Assembly (NCBI RefSeq): GCF_003255815.1
Contig: NC_037668.1
Location: 86,783,783 to 86,847,782, forward strand
Source: Theropithecus gelada
Lineage: Eukaryota > Chordata > Mammalia > Primates > Cercopithecidae
DNA: 64,000 nt
Direction of reading: 5' to 3'
The notes beneath the pieces were generated by a model. The model did no database searches. It had not been told where the DNA came from and worked only from the letters and a program-made list of their open reading frames with translations. This document shows, one piece after another, positions 31,809-43,432 of this stretch. The position numbers and the translations under genes were made by a program. How positions within the stretch are numbered: the stretch's first letter is position 1; each line of letters starts with the position of its first letter.

Positions 31809-32173
31809 TGCTGTGGGCTGAATCATGTTCCTCCCAGACTCACAAGTTGAAGCCCTAACTCCCAGTACCTGATAATGTGACTGTATTTGGAGATGAGGTC
31901 TCCATAAGATAATTAAATTAAAATGAGGTCATTAATGTGGGCGCTAATCCAACATGACTGGTGTCCTTATAAGAAGAAGAAATGTGGACACAGATATGTA
32001 GAGAGGAAAGACTATGTGAGGATACAGAGAGAAGATAGAGGCCTCAGAAGAAACCAATCCTGTCAACATCTTGATCTCAGATTTCTAGCCTCCAGGGCTG
32101 TGAGAAAATAAATTTCTGTTGTTTATGCACCCAGCCTGTGATATTTTGTTATGGCAGCCCTAGTAAATGAACA
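31809..32173 (+). mobile_element. MLT1-type (MaLR) solo LTR
   Basis: The plus-strand LTR starts with 'tgctgtgggctgaatcatg' and includes 'gtgactgtatttggagatgagg', 'aaaatgaggtcatta' and 'gactggtgtccttataagaag'. It contains the LTR's poly(A) signal AATAAA at about 32107. No internal ERV sequence is present. Confidence 0.88.
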
Positions 32174-32344
32174 CATTCCCCTCTAAGCTTGAAAGTCAGA
32201 GAGAGGAATGAATGGCTCACCCCTCTCCTCCCAGCCTCTGATCTCCTGCTAAGGCTTCCCATGGGCTGAACCCAGCTGAAAACTAGATAAGGGTACAATT
32301 AGGATAGGATCACAGCAAGAGTTCTAGATAAGGGCTAAGCAGAT

Positions 32345-32762
32345 TCATTCATTCATTCAACAAATATTCATCAAATACCTAGGAGCTATTCTGGATGCTG
32401 TGAATATAAAGATAAATAAAATAGAGTCCCTTGTCTTCAATGGTCACAGTGTTACATAGAAGGAAGACTCTGCTGTGTGTTCTACTATGTAAGTGCCCCA
32501 CTGTACAATGTAGATTTCATGCTGATAGTTGCTGTTTGAGCATGATGCTATGACTGCAAAGAGGAGGGGTTACTCACTCAGTCAGAGTAGCAGGAAGACG
32601 ACCACAGACGAGGTACACTCCAGCTGCCCCTTGAAGGATGTGTGAGATTTTACAGAGAGATGGAGGGGAAGGTCATGCTGGGTGGAAGGACATGCAAAGA
32701 CCCAGGGATGTGCAAAGCGAGGAATCCCTTTGGAAAGAGAGGCTGAGAGATAGATGTAAACC
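32345..32762 (-). mobile_element. L2 LINE 3' region
   Basis: The reverse-strand L2 starts with the tail repeat 'attcattcattcattcaac' and passes through 'aaatacctaggagctattctgg'. It ends around 'ggtggaaggacatgcaaagaccc'. Confidence 0.85.
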
Positions 32763-32849
32763 CTATGTAGTTAAAATCACTTCCTAACTTTGCCACTTCG
32801 CAAAGCTATGCTGTCTGTGTTTGGGGCACTAATTAATACCTGTTGGTCA

Positions 32850-33000
32850 CATGGTTCAGTGGCAAGAACAGGGTTCTAGAATCTTGGGCTCAAGGTTCAG
32901 TGCCAGCATCTGTTCACCACGTGTGGCTTAGGCAAGTCACTCAAACTTTCTGAGCCTTTGTTTTCTCTCTGGTCAATTGATCAGCCAACATTATTGTGTG
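32850..33000 (+). mobile_element. MIR SINE
   Basis: 'gtggcttaggcaagtcactcaaactttctgagcctttgttttc' is a clear plus-strand MIR core. Confidence 0.82.
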
Positions 33001-33289
33001 TCTTCTCTGTTCCAAATCAAAGCTGTGGGGATGCTTGGGGCTGCCCTTGGGAGCCTATAGTGGAGAAGGAGGCAGACTCTACACTGAGCCCCTCTGCGCA
33101 TATGGAATGGCTTCTAGGGCTGGGCTCAAAGTGCTCTGGGAACGCACAGGTTAACGCACTTCCTCCACACTTCCCAGGGATGTGGAGGAAGTTTGGAGAA
33201 ATAACAAAAGAGGAAATGCTTTTAAGCTGCTTCTATTATTGGGTGGTAGACATGGCTGCTGACATTTAGGTGAGAGTTGTTTCATTTAG
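33001..33289. other. Single-copy sequence
   Basis: No repeat or gene recognised. A 103-codon frame starting at 32958 overlaps the MIR and has no motif. Confidence 0.45.
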
Positions 33290-33502
33290 GCATTCTCATT
33301 GCACTCCGTCATCATCCCTGCCTTTGCACCTTAGCTCATACTATGTCCACTTTATACCTCTCTGACTGTGTAAATCCTATCCATCCTTCACAGTCAAGGT
33401 CCAGACCCATCTTCTCCAGGAATCTTGCCCAGAGCATCTCAGGTCACAGAGATAGCACCCTCCTCTTAACTCTGCTACATTTGCGGGCTCATTAGGCATT
33501 TA
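33290..33502 (+). mobile_element. L2-type LINE fragment
   Basis: 'aaatcctatccatccttcacagtcaaggtccagacccatcttctccaggaatc' resembles the plus-strand L2 family 3' region. Confidence 0.65.
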
Positions 33503-33554
33503 TGCGTTAGTAAAAGACAGTTTTGTGCCATTCCAAAAGTGGTCTAAAAACTAT

Positions 33555-33617
33555 CTAGATCAGAGAATGCTGCAGCTGAATGGGCCTTAAAAGGCCATCA
33601 TCAAGCCTCTAGTCTTA
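33555..33617. mobile_element. MIR3-like fragment
   Basis: 'gatcagagaatgctgcagctgaatgggcctta' resembles the start of MIR3-type SINEs. Confidence 0.4.
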
Positions 33618-33777
33618 TTCCAAGCTAGTACACCTGGCAACTAGAGTGAGCATCCTATAATACAGGTTGGAGCATATGTCTCTCCTGCTTTCAACAAGGT
33701 GACTCTACAATTGATTGCCCAAATGGGGATACTTTCGAGGGTGAAAGGCAATGCTGTTATTATAATGCTTGGACAAC

Positions 33778-33823
33778 AGGCCTAAACTAGGATGACACCA
33801 AGGCCTAAACTAGGATAACACTA
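33778..33823. repeat. 23-bp tandem duplication
   Basis: AGGCCTAAACTAGGATGACA... (33778-33800) is repeated immediately at 33801-33823 with two differences. It lies in an unassigned stretch that may be an old DNA transposon. Confidence 0.9.
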
Positions 33824-33929
33824 AAATTTGGGTACATAGTCCCTGTGTGACCTGCTGACCTCTCCTGTGCTCCAGCCCACCTGCAGTTTCCCAGCATTTA
33901 ATGGACAACTAGTAGTTAACCAAATGTTC

Positions 33930-34240
33930 CTTGCTTGCTCTGGCCACTGTGCCTGGGACATGCTGTTCCCTCTGCCTGAAATGCCATCCTCCTCACTCCA
34001 TCCATTTCATCCTTAAGTCTCAGGCTAAGGGTTGCCTCCTATGTGAAGCCTTCTGACCCCTGGGCAGAGGCATCTGCTTCCAGCATATTTGGTTAGGTCT
34101 CCTAGCACGTGGCATAGTTACCTATGAGCCATTCACCACTGGACTTGGAGCCCTCAGAAGCTGTGTCTCATTATGGTTTGTCTCCCTCATCGCTTGTCCA
34201 GGGTCTACATCTGGCCCACTGTAAACACTAAGTATTTTTT
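33930..34240 (+). mobile_element. L2 LINE 3' region
   Basis: 'gacatgctgttccctctgcctgaaatgcc' and 'cttggagccctcagaagctgtgtctc' give ordered plus-strand L2. Confidence 0.85.
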
Positions 34241-34764
34241 TCATTATTAATAATAATGACAAATGAAATATGAGATTATGACACATGAGATAGTGCACCT
34301 TTGCATTTCTTGTTCTGGATTGTCACTTCTCTCTTTTCCTATTGAACTTCGGGTATGTAGGTCAGACATCCAGTGAGGGCAGACTTCTCAAGCATTTCAC
34401 ATCGTGAAGACTAAGGCTTATTCCAGGGAAGCTGCTATGGCTCCAGCATTTCCTGCAGCTTCAGAACCCATGTGTCTCCTAGAGGGGCAAATCTTCACCT
34501 TGTAAGTCTACATACATTACGTAAAACTAGTCAAAGCCCTTTCAGAGCCAGGCGAAGAGGACAAGTGAGTGATGGAAACAGGGACTGGCTCATAATAGGT
34601 TCTCTAGTCCATGTTTGTTAAATAAACCAGAGCAAGAAGACACGGAGGGAAGCAAAGAAGGAAGGAAAAGCAAGATGAATTTTCTTATTTGGCTCTTAGA
34701 CTAAATTTAAATGTCACTTTACAAAAGGGAGTTGGCAGAGTGGTAGACAGAATCATAAGAGAAG
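34241..34764. other. Single-copy sequence
   Basis: About 520 bp. An L2/MIR-like tail ('tcataataggttctctag') is possible at about 34588. No gene recognised. Confidence 0.5.
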
Positions 34765-35022
34765 GAAAAGAAACCAGCTTTTATTGGGTGTTTATAACGT
34801 GTTTAATGGACCAGGCATTTTGTTTATGCGATCTTACTTTAATTTAAATGGGATACCACCCCACCAGAGCAGATATTATCATCTGAGTTCTACAGATGAG
34901 AAAATCTGAGCACAGAGACGTTTGTTTCCCAAGGCCTTATAGGTTTAAACTGCGGGTCTAATGAAATTATATCAAAACCAGACTTCAACCCTTACACCCG
35001 AGTCTGTGTGACTTCACCTCCC
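34765..35022 (-). mobile_element. MIR SINE, near full length
   Basis: The reverse-strand MIR runs from 'ttattgggtgtttataacgtg' through 'ctacagatgagaaaatctgag' to 'acccgagtctgtgtgac'. Confidence 0.75.
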
Positions 35023-35149
35023 CTGATTCCTCCACATGAGTGAGATGTCTGGAGTCTCCCAAAGGGACTTCTTACAAGAGTCACGCCCATTTGGATCCAC
35101 GTATTCTGAGTGATTTTGTTTTGAGAAATCAGTCTCATTGCTTCATACT

Positions 35150-35265
35150 CACAGTTTATAGGTACCATGAGGACAAGGGCTGTGTCTGATTGATCCTAGT
35201 GTCCCAAGACACTATCACAGTGCCTTTCCCCACTGGGAATGCTCAGGCCATATTTACTGGGGGCC
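35150..35265 (+). mobile_element. L2 LINE 3' fragment
   Basis: 'accatgaggacaagggctgtgtctg' then 'cactgggaatgctcaggccatatttactg' is the plus-strand L2 end. Confidence 0.6.
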
Positions 35266-36439
35266 TTAAGTCAGATTCTCTGGCTTTATGTAGTTGATCC
35301 ACCCCAGTATGCTCACTTCTCTGAGTCTTTTGATTTCTTCCTCCCTTCTTGCCCCTGGTTTGTCTACTTCAGTTAGTGTGGGCCCCTAGCATGACCTCCT
35401 GAAAGATCCTCACGCCCAATCTAGTGGCATATTGAGACTGTCTCTCAGAGTACCATGTGTTAAATCCTGTGTAACACTACTGAGGGATCCCATATCAATA
35501 CATTCTCCATTATTCAACTGTCTGTCTACACCACCACCACCCCCCCCCCCCCCACCCCCATGTCACCCATCTTGCATCCTCAGGATCCAATTCCAGACAC
35601 ACACTCCTGGCTCCTGCTGGTGCAGGTAAGCTAGGCCTTATAGCTCCTTCAGGGTCTAGTCGCTTTCCTGGAAGCCCAGCAAGTCCCTGGCAGAATTACA
35701 TTGTGACTCGATCCTCGTTTTTGGTCTGCTGGCCTGGAAGGGGAGCAGAAGTGTTCTACCTTGCCAGGCAGAGTCCTCTCTGTCATCTTCAAGCAAGGAG
35801 GAAGAGTTGGCCCATAATTGGGAAGACTGAGCCACTTCTGCAGCCCAGGAGGTACAAGCAGAGCTGGAATGTCAACATTCTCAGGTTCTCAAGGGCTTCA
35901 ACCCAGATATCCTTAGCCCACATCTAAGGGTCCTGCTCCTCCTGACCAGGGCCCTGGCCTTCGTCTGTCAGGATGGTAAATTAGACTTGTACTGAAACTC
36001 TGCTACCCTTGTAATTAAGTCATGTGCCTGATTCTCAGTTTTTCCTGCCCTCCAGCTGCAGGAGATAAGAATATGCTGTCCAGGAGGCCCTCTGACTTTC
36101 ACACTTTGTCTTAAATTAGTGAATAATCACTCCAAGCCTTCACGACTTTCTCCAATACACTGATAGCACTCAGCAGCAGTATCTAATTCCACAGTCTTAA
36201 TAAATGTGCTTTCCTTCTTAGCTCTTGAATATCTGATACATTACAGCTGTGGGTGCCTTACGTTTTACTATAACCCCGTCTCAGCTCCTTGAAAGTGAAA
36301 ATTCTCCCATTTGTCAGGCTACAGCATGCCAGGTTCTATCAGTACTCTCCCTGCTCCAGAGATAGGATTTTAATTGCCAGCCAGACGTAGGTGATTCAGC
36401 TCCAAAATCCCAATGTAGAGCAACTCTTGGTACCAACCA
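35266..36439. other. Single-copy block with poly-C tract
   Basis: A block of nearly 1.2 kb lacks recognised repeats apart from the C-run near 35540. Open frames of 65-74 codons are present without motifs. It may hold regulatory sequence, but nothing specific is visible. Confidence 0.5.
35529..35563. repeat. Poly-C / (CCA)n tract
   Basis: CCA units lead into 16 consecutive C residues (35540-35555) and then a C-rich end. The proline-rich ORF across it is an artefact. Confidence 0.9.
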
Positions 36440-36850
36440 TCTTAGGTTGAGGTTCAGTGCCTTGGGAAACAGATTGTAAGGCAGATATTTGCATGCAGGA
36501 AGTTTACTGGTGAGTGCTTCCGGAAACACCAGCCATGAGGCAGTAAGTAAAGTAGGATTAGATGGAGGGAGAAGTTGAACTAGGATGCAGCAGTCAGAGG
36601 CTCTGCAGTTTGGATGGCGCTTCTGAATTGTCACAAATTGAGGCGAGGGGACCAGGTTCTTGTACCTTTGACATCGATCCACTGATGGATATGGACTGCC
36701 CATAGAAACCAGGCAAAGCTTTACTTGGGGGAGTACCCTTCAACCAAGGGTAAATCTTGAACAGGAAGAACTGTGAGCTGTCAGTTACCAATACTATTGG
36801 CAATTAGGGGAATGATCTTAGTTGGGCACCTGGGCAGTACTCCACAGCAT
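36440..36850. other. Unassigned, possibly an old repeat
   Basis: 'gcagatatttgcatgcaggaagtttactggtgagtgcttcc' looks like known interspersed repeat sequence, but I cannot name the family. Confidence 0.35.
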
Positions 36851-36857
36851 TCACTAC

Positions 36858-36908
36858 ATTGGATGAATAGATGGATGAATGAATGAATAATGAATGAATG
36901 AATGATCT
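36858..36908. repeat. (TGAA)n microsatellite
   Basis: GATGAATAGATGGATGAATG units continue as TGAA repeats. An L2 tail is a likely seed. Confidence 0.88.
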
Positions 36909-37034
36909 GCTTGTCTTCCTAACTACCTTGGAAATCCTTGAGTAAAGGACTTGGATATTCTGTGGTTTTTTTAGACCCAGCAGTGCTGGTTGCCCAGTTA
37001 TTATAATTATTGCTTTAGCCTTAGAAAGAACCTT

Positions 37035-37188
37035 TGAAAATGCTGCTCTAATTCAATTTACTTATTTTCCAGGTTTAAAAAATCAAGGTCTAAAATGATT
37101 AAATAATTTGCCTAAAGTTCCACAGTAAGTTTGTGATTCAGCCTAGACTTCATAAGTATTTTATCAGTCTCTGAAACAGAGGTTTAAG
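37035..37188 (-). mobile_element. MIR SINE, decayed
   Basis: 'ttaaataatttgcctaaagttccacagtaag' follows reverse-strand MIR with many A/T changes. Confidence 0.6.
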
Positions 37189-37638
37189 CACATGAGGATT
37201 TCCTCTATTGTACAAAAGAAGTCTGAAGTCCCAGAGTTGGTTGAAGGCTCTATGCTTATCAGGGACACCTCTAGCATATGGCTTCCATCCTTAAAGTCTC
37301 TGCAAGGTCCAACATGGCTTCAGGGATCCATGCATCACATCTGGTTTTAGCTTAGCAGCAGGAGAAATCAGGAGGAAACAAAAGGACACTTACACTATTC
37401 TTTTTGAAGAGCCTTCCCTGAAGCCCCACTAGCTCCTTCTGACTATACCACCCTTGAGCAGAACTTTGTCATGTGACTTCTCCAACTATAAGGAGAACTA
37501 GGAAAGGTAGCTTTATTCCAGATGGCAATTTGCCCAGTAAAGAATAGGAGTTCCATATTGCAACACAAAGGGGAAAGCAAGTATTTATAGGTAATTTATA
37601 ATCTCTAGCATATTGGTCATGGGACTGTAACAAAAAAG
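37189..37638. other. Single-copy sequence
   Basis: About 450 bp with no recognised repeat or gene. Confidence 0.5.
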
Positions 37639-37836
37639 CATACATTTGGAATTATACCTGGCTCAGTCTCCTCCTACATGTAGGACTAGTTTAAACTTAT
37701 TTAACCTCTAGACTGTTAGTTTCTACATGTATGAAATAGACAACCATCCTCATCCTCACAGATGTATTGTGCCTTAATGTGTAGAAAACACCTAGCACAA
37801 TGTCAAGTATTTGGACTGGTGGAATGTCTACCCCTC
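37639..37836 (+). mobile_element. MIR SINE, decayed
   Basis: 'aacttatttaacctctagactgttagtttctacatgtatgaaatag' follows the MIR core order. The tail is 'aaacacctagcacaatgtcaag'. Confidence 0.65.
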
Positions 37837-38254
37837 CTACTCCCACATTATTGAATAACTTGGTTACAACTTGATGGCATTACACCCCATTGTCCTGTTC
37901 AAATAAACCCGAAGAACAGTTACTATCTTGTTCTTGGAACATAGTGTGGTTGAGACATGTGTCCAAGCCTTCCACCCATTTGCTGGATATAGTTTATGGG
38001 GGAAGAACAGAAAAGTCTGTTTCGATCCCTCCACTGGCTTTTCCTTGCATTCAGGTGGAGGCAGACAGACATAAAACAAGAACCATTCCCAGAGAATTTT
38101 TGAAATAAAAGCCTTTCTTCTCGATTTCATCCCATTCCGGAGACCAGATCTGAGTTCACTTGCTGGGCAGATCCTCCCCGTGCAATACAGCCACTGCCTC
38201 CTCTATGCAGACCTCCCTGCTCCTTTGGGTGACTCAGCTCCTCAGAGACTTTAT
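37837..38254. other. Single-copy sequence
   Basis: About 420 bp with overlapping antiparallel frames of 72-88 codons and no motifs. Confidence 0.5.
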
Positions 38255-38642
38255 AGTTATGTTACTGAGTTAGACCTTGTGCAAGAAGCTGGGGATATAG
38301 ACATGTGGAAGTAAAGTCACCTGCTTTTGAACAACCCCAGTCTAGTGAGAGAGACCAATATGTGAAGAGATAATATCACTTACTTTAATTGGATGCCCTA
38401 TAAAAGGACCTAAGGGGTACAGAGAAGCTCCTAACCCAACTTGGAGCAGGAAGTCCATTGAGGACTTCTCAGAGGTGGTTATGTTTAAGCTCCACCTTAA
38501 AGGATGAAGAAGAGGGCAAAGCAGGGAGAGGGTATCCAAGGAGAAAGAACAGCAAGGACAAAAGCTTGGTGGAATGACACAGGAGTGTGTTAGAAACTGC
38601 AAATAGTTTAGTAATGGTTAGATTATAAACAAGGACAGAGGG
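38255..38642 (-). mobile_element. L2 LINE 3' region
   Basis: 'cttgtgcaagaagctggggatatagaca', 'ctccaccttaaaggatgaagaag' and 'aagaacagcaaggacaaaagcttgg' give ordered reverse-strand L2. Confidence 0.85.
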
Positions 38643-38978
38643 AGACTTCATTATTGGAAGGTTCATTGGGTCTGACATTTGAAGTTCCAATGATTTGCCC
38701 CAAGCCACCTCTCTTCCTGAACTCTGGAAAGCAGTGACCTCCTCATCAGTGTCAGTATTCAGGCAGTGGCAAATGGCGGGGGATACAGCATAGTAAAGCT
38801 GGTGTAATCATTCTGTAATTGATCATTGCTAGAGTCACTTTCAGTTTTAGGATTCTGTGATTCAGGATGCTGCCAGAGCACGTTTTTTATAGATGTGTCA
38901 TCTGAAAACATCTGGCCTTGAGTTTCTTTGTGTTCTCTTGGCAGTTCCTAATTTTCTTTAAATAGAAAATATACAAGA
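38643..38978. other. Single-copy sequence
   Basis: About 340 bp with no recognised repeat or gene. Confidence 0.45.
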
Positions 38979-39205
38979 AAATAAATGAGCAATTTTGAAT
39001 GCCTACATTGTAATAAACGCTACTTTCACATGCCATCTCCTGTAAGCCTCACAGGTAATTGTGATAAAAAGGATTAGCCTACATCTTAACAGATAATGAA
39101 ACTGGCCCAGAGAGGTTAAGTGACACACCTAAGGTTACACAGCTGGTGAGTAACAGCATGGGGAGTTAAACCTAAGATCACTTGACTCAAAATCTCTGCA
39201 AACTT
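38979..39205 (-). mobile_element. MIR SINE
   Basis: 'gataatgaaactggcccagagaggttaagtgac' and 'ggttacacagctggtgagtaac' are well-preserved reverse-strand MIR. Confidence 0.88.
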
Positions 39206-39459
39206 AAGATGCACCATCTTAAATGTCCATCCAGTAAGATGGAACTTCATTTTACTCTTCTCCTTCCCTCCTTTCCTCAGTTTTAAATCATTGTTCTTTG
39301 GGAAATTTTTCCTGCAGTCTCACCTTGAAATTGAGACAGTAACTGAGAATTCCAACAGACAGCCTGAACATGCTGAGGTTTGGTTTTCCCTAGGAGACTG
39401 GGGATTTATTTCATAATTCACTCTTTCATTAGCAAATTCTTGCCACAGATGGTTTTTAA

Positions 39460-39597
39460 TGTCTTAGTATCATAGAAGGTTGGACTTCAGTCTACTGTAA
39501 ACCAACCCTCATTTTTGTACATGTGAGGACATCAAGGCTCAAAGTGGGGCAGAGGGTTACACATGGTCACTAAGAGAGTGAGCAGAATTTAATGTAA
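39460..39597 (-). mobile_element. MIR/MIR3-like fragment
   Basis: 'tcatagaaggttggacttcagtctactg' then 'acatgtgaggacatcaaggctcaaagtgg' resembles MIR3. Confidence 0.6.
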
Positions 39598-39898
39598 TTT
39601 CATGAGAATGTTGTGTTTGCATTTATTGTCTCCCTTTCTCTAGTGGATTTTTGGCTCCAGGAAAAGATGCAATAAGCGAGGCATGAGCCTAGACATGCAG
39701 ACTTTTGGCAGGAGTTGTTGTGCTAGTTCAGAAACTGGTGTAAAAACTTTAAAGGGGGTGGGAGAAGATCATCAGGTTTCTGCTGACTTGGGATCATCAG
39801 AAAGTCAACTGTTCTCAGCATGCAGCACTGTACTGAAGGAATGTGTAGGACCATGTGGGTACTACAGAGAATTCTATGTCTCCAGGAGGAAAAGAAGC
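39598..39898. other. Single-copy sequence
   Basis: About 300 bp without recognised repeat or gene. Confidence 0.45.
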
Positions 39899-40035
39899 TT
39901 ACAGACCATTAAGTACAATTTTCTTATTTTGCAAATGAGCAAAGTGAGGCTCAGAGAGGTGAAATGACTTTCACATGGTCATAAAGCTAGGGAGAGGCAG
40001 ACCCAGGATTCAAATCCAGTCCTTATGAGCCAGAA
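39899..40035 (-). mobile_element. MIR SINE, minus-strand member of an inverted pair
   Basis: 'ttgcaaatgagcaaagtgaggctcagagaggtg' is the clear reverse-strand core, running to the MIR 5' end near 40035. Confidence 0.85.
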
Positions 40036-40262
40036 AGGCTCTGCATCAGTCACTAGAGCACCAAACACTTGGGTTCAGTCTCTGGTTCTGCTGCTTTCAA
40101 GCTATGTGTCTTTAGTAAGTTGCTTAACATCTCTGAGCATCAGCCTCCTTGTCTATAAAATGAGGTCAGTGGTCTATACTCAGAGTGTTGCTGTGAGAAT
40201 TAAATATGACTATCACACAGGTGGAGGTGTCTGGTACATAGCAGCTATTCATTCTGTGCCAG
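40036..40262 (+). mobile_element. MIR SINE, plus-strand member of an inverted pair
   Basis: 'ctttagtaagttgcttaacatctctgagcatcagcc' and the tail 'ggtacatagcagctattcat' form a near-complete MIR, head-to-head with the preceding copy. Confidence 0.88.
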
Positions 40263-40324
40263 AGCCTCCCACCCCACCTTGAAGCCTTGGAAATATTTCT
40301 TTGAGGCAAGGGAGAGAGGGAGTC

Positions 40325-40792
40325 ATCACTGGTTATTTTAAATATAAAGGTGTCAGTTAGGAAGTCAGTGTGTGAAAATGCCCGGTGTTCTGAAGAAAAA
40401 AGAAGAAACACAATGTTTCTGGAGCACAGGTGTGAGCAGGAGTCCATGGGGCTGGGGAACCACCAATGGGCAGAGCCTGGTGGAGCGTTTTGTTGTTGTT
40501 TGCCATGTGAAGTAGCTTATACTTCGTCCTCTATGTGAAGGAAAACCACAAAATGTCTTAACCTAGAAGAATACCTGGATTTGCATGTTTTAAAGTGCCC
40601 CATAAAGACTGTGTGTCTAGGTGAGAGCAGATATCAGGGAGCTATTAAGAAACTATTGTAATTGTCCAGGAGAGAGACAGTAGGGCCTGAACTGGGGCAG
40701 AAGCAGTTAATGTGGCCTAGATGGCAGAGACAGGGTTTGGAAATCTAGATCAATAGGGTTTGGAAACTAACTTAATGTAGAGGGTAAGAAAG
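40325..40792 (-). mobile_element. L2 LINE internal region
   Basis: 'ctattaagaaactattgtaattgtccaggagagagacag' and 'agggcctgaactggggcag' match the reverse strand of internal L2. Confidence 0.7.
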
Positions 40793-40799
40793 AAGAAAG

Positions 40800-41425
40800 T
40801 ATTTACAATGATTCCGTCTTCAGGCACTAAAACATAAAAGCTTCTATAGACCAAAGCTACGATAAACAAAGTGAGAAGGACAAGAGACAGATGGGGAAAA
40901 GTATTTGCTACATATATGAAAGACAATAGACTATATATAAGTATTAACTAAGAATATCAATAAGAAAAAGATTTTTAAAAGTCTAACAGAAGAAAACTGA
41001 TATAAACAAATAAGCCCAGAAGAAGAAATATAAAGGGGCAGTAAACTTTGGAAAAGAAGCCCAATATCACTAGTAATCAGAAAAATAAAACACTGAGCTA
41101 TCACTTCATATATATCATATTGGCACATACTTAAAAATCTAATAATACCAAAAGTTGATGAGCATATGAAACAGTGAGAAGACTCAGACATTGCTGGTAT
41201 AAGTCTAAATTGTTACATCATCACTTTGGAGAACATTTGGGCATTATTCAGCAAATTTGATGATAGGTATACTCTGTATCTCAGCAATTTCACATTTAAG
41301 TATATATTCTGGATAAGCTCTGCACATATTCACAGAGAATATGCGGACAAAACCCAAGTGCTTATCAATGGAGAAATGCATCGTAGTATATTCATCTCAT
41401 GTAATACTTATAACAGTTAAAAATA
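40800..41425 (+). mobile_element. L1M ORF2 C-terminal fragment
   Basis: 'gctatcacttcatatatatcatattggcacatac', 'attgctggtataagtctaaattg' and 'cagcaatttcacatttaag' follow old L1 ORF2 C-terminal order. Many stops are present. It is separate from the L1M 5' part that begins next. Confidence 0.75.
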
Positions 41426-41611
41426 AGTGAGCTGGGACGTTCTGGTTTTAGTTAAAATGGAATGAGCACACTCTAATCTGTCTCTCTTACTTTTGACTAC
41501 TAAAGAGCCTGGAGAGAATACGTAAGGAACTATCTGAGGACTCTGACAAGTAAACAATAACAGGTGGGTTGGGAAGGGAAATAAAAACTAAAAGCACAAC
41601 TGATACAGGGG

Positions 41612-42274
41612 TGTTATTAGTCAGCATTCTCAAGAGAAAACCAATAGGATGTATATATACACGTATTGTTTTCTCTATGTGTGTATATATATACACACGC
41701 ATAAAGATATATGTACATATATACACACAGAGATATATCTATCTATAGATATGTATCTATATATATAGATCTATATATATATATCGAGAGAGATTTACTG
41801 TAAGAAATTGGATCATATGATTATAGAGGCTGAAATGTCTCAAGATCTTCAGTCAGCAAGCTGGAGGCCTAGGACAGCTGGTGGTGTAGTTCCATTCTGA
41901 ATCTGAAGGTCTGAGAACCAGGAGAGCCACTGGTATAGAACCAGTCTACAAGCTGGCAGCCTCAAGACCTAGGAAGAGCTGATGCTTCAAGTCTGAAGGA
42001 AGGAAAAAAAACAATGTCCCAGCTCAAAGTCAGTCAGGCAGGAAGCGCTCCCTCTTACTCATGGGAAGGTCAGTCTTTTTGTTCTATTCAGGACTTCAAC
42101 TGATGTTTGGATGATACCCATACACGCTGGGGAGGGCCATCTGCGTACTCAGTCTATCGATCTAAATATTAATCTCATTCACAAAAAACCTTGTAGACAC
42201 ACCCAAAATAATGTTTGATCAAATGTTTGGGTACCCCAATGCCCAGTTAAATTGACACATAAAGTCAACCATCA
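41612..42274 (-). mobile_element. MLT2-type (ERVL) solo LTR with expanded TA repeat
   Basis: The LTR runs in reverse strand from 'tgttattagtcagcattctc' to 'taaagtcaaccatca'. It includes 'gtctttttgttctattcagg' and 'aatgtttgatcaaatgtttggg', typical of MLT2 LTRs of the ERVL group. The (TA)-rich part of the LTR has grown to over 100 bp (about 41650-41795). No internal ERVL genes are present. Confidence 0.82.
41650..41795. repeat. TA/CA/GA-rich microsatellite inside the MLT2 LTR
   Basis: Mixed TATA, CACA, ATCT and GAGA units replace the short AG/TA run of the ancestral LTR. Confidence 0.85.
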
Positions 42275-43124
42275 CTGGAGGGTTAAGTCTCCTGAGGTTT
42301 TCTCCCCCTGCTGTATCTCCTAGCTTAAACCCTAAGGCAGCCTGGATCTCTGAACTGCGCAGTAAACATGGACAGTAAAAACATCAAGACGAACTATCTC
42401 TTTCTGGCTGGAAGACTGGAAGGGTGGGCCCTTCAGGACAAAGACTGTAGGGGTAGTTCCATTTCATTTTATTCTTTTTATTCTCCTAGCTTGGTGCTAA
42501 AGCCAGCCTTAGTCATGAACTATACTCCTGCAGTGGTGGTGGCAACAGTGGTTTCTTATGCAATAAAAAGTGTAAGAGAAAATTCTTCCCTCTGACCAAA
42601 AGAACTGGGAAAAGAGACTCCTGTGGTCTAAAGACTATGAAGGGTTCTCCATCATTTTGTTCCTCCTTTTTCTAACTGCTGCATTCTCAAAGTGGACACA
42701 GTTGTGAAAAATGTCTGACAGCACAGGAGGCTCAAACCCTGGCTTTCTATCCAGCACACCAGGACAATGCAAACCTGCATATGGAAGAGTGGGGAAATCA
42801 TAGTGAAGAGGGAGCTGGAAAAAATGATCTATTAAATCTGGGTATGAAATCCTGTGCTCACTCCCAGGATTCATGTACAAGGAACTGACCCAAAACAGTA
42901 TAATGAAGGCTTTGAGACTGAACTACAATGAGGACCATTTCCTAGGTCCCAGACCAGCCCCTGGATAGCGTCCACATGGGGCATACCCTAATAGCACTGC
43001 AAAGGCTTTGAAAATGAAGCTAGCATTAGAATCTCAGTCCACAAAAGGTAAGTTGGGAGTTGTGGTATGAGCCTAACTCTTTTAATTGCTTTAAAAAAAA
43101 AAATCAACATTCTTCAGAGAATCT

Positions 43125-43432
43125 TTTTTTTTTTTTTTTTTTTTTTTTTTGAGACAGAGTCTCACTGCAACACCCACACTGGAGTGCAATGGAATGATCA
43201 CAGCTCACTCCAGCCTCAACTTTCCTAGGCTCAGGTGCTTCTCCCATCTTAGCCTCCCAAATAGCTGGGACAAAAGGTACACACCACTATGCCTGATAAA
43301 TTTTTTGTATTTTTTGTAAAGACAGGGTTTTGCCATGTTTCCCAGGCTGGTCTCAAACTCCTGGGCTCAACTGACCCACCCATCTTGGCCTCCCAAAGTG
43401 CTGAGATTACAGGCAAGCCACCACACCCAGCC
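43125..43432 (-). mobile_element. AluJ SINE, minus strand
   Basis: A diverged Alu with J-type features such as 'actcctgggctcaactgac'. Target duplications are TCTTCAGAGAATCT (43111-43124) and TCTTCAAAGAATCT (43433-43446), with one change. Removing it rejoins the L1M sequence. Confidence 0.9.

Noticed and set aside
35432..35629. Proline-rich ORF
   Set aside because: It is produced by the poly-C tract, with no conserved context.
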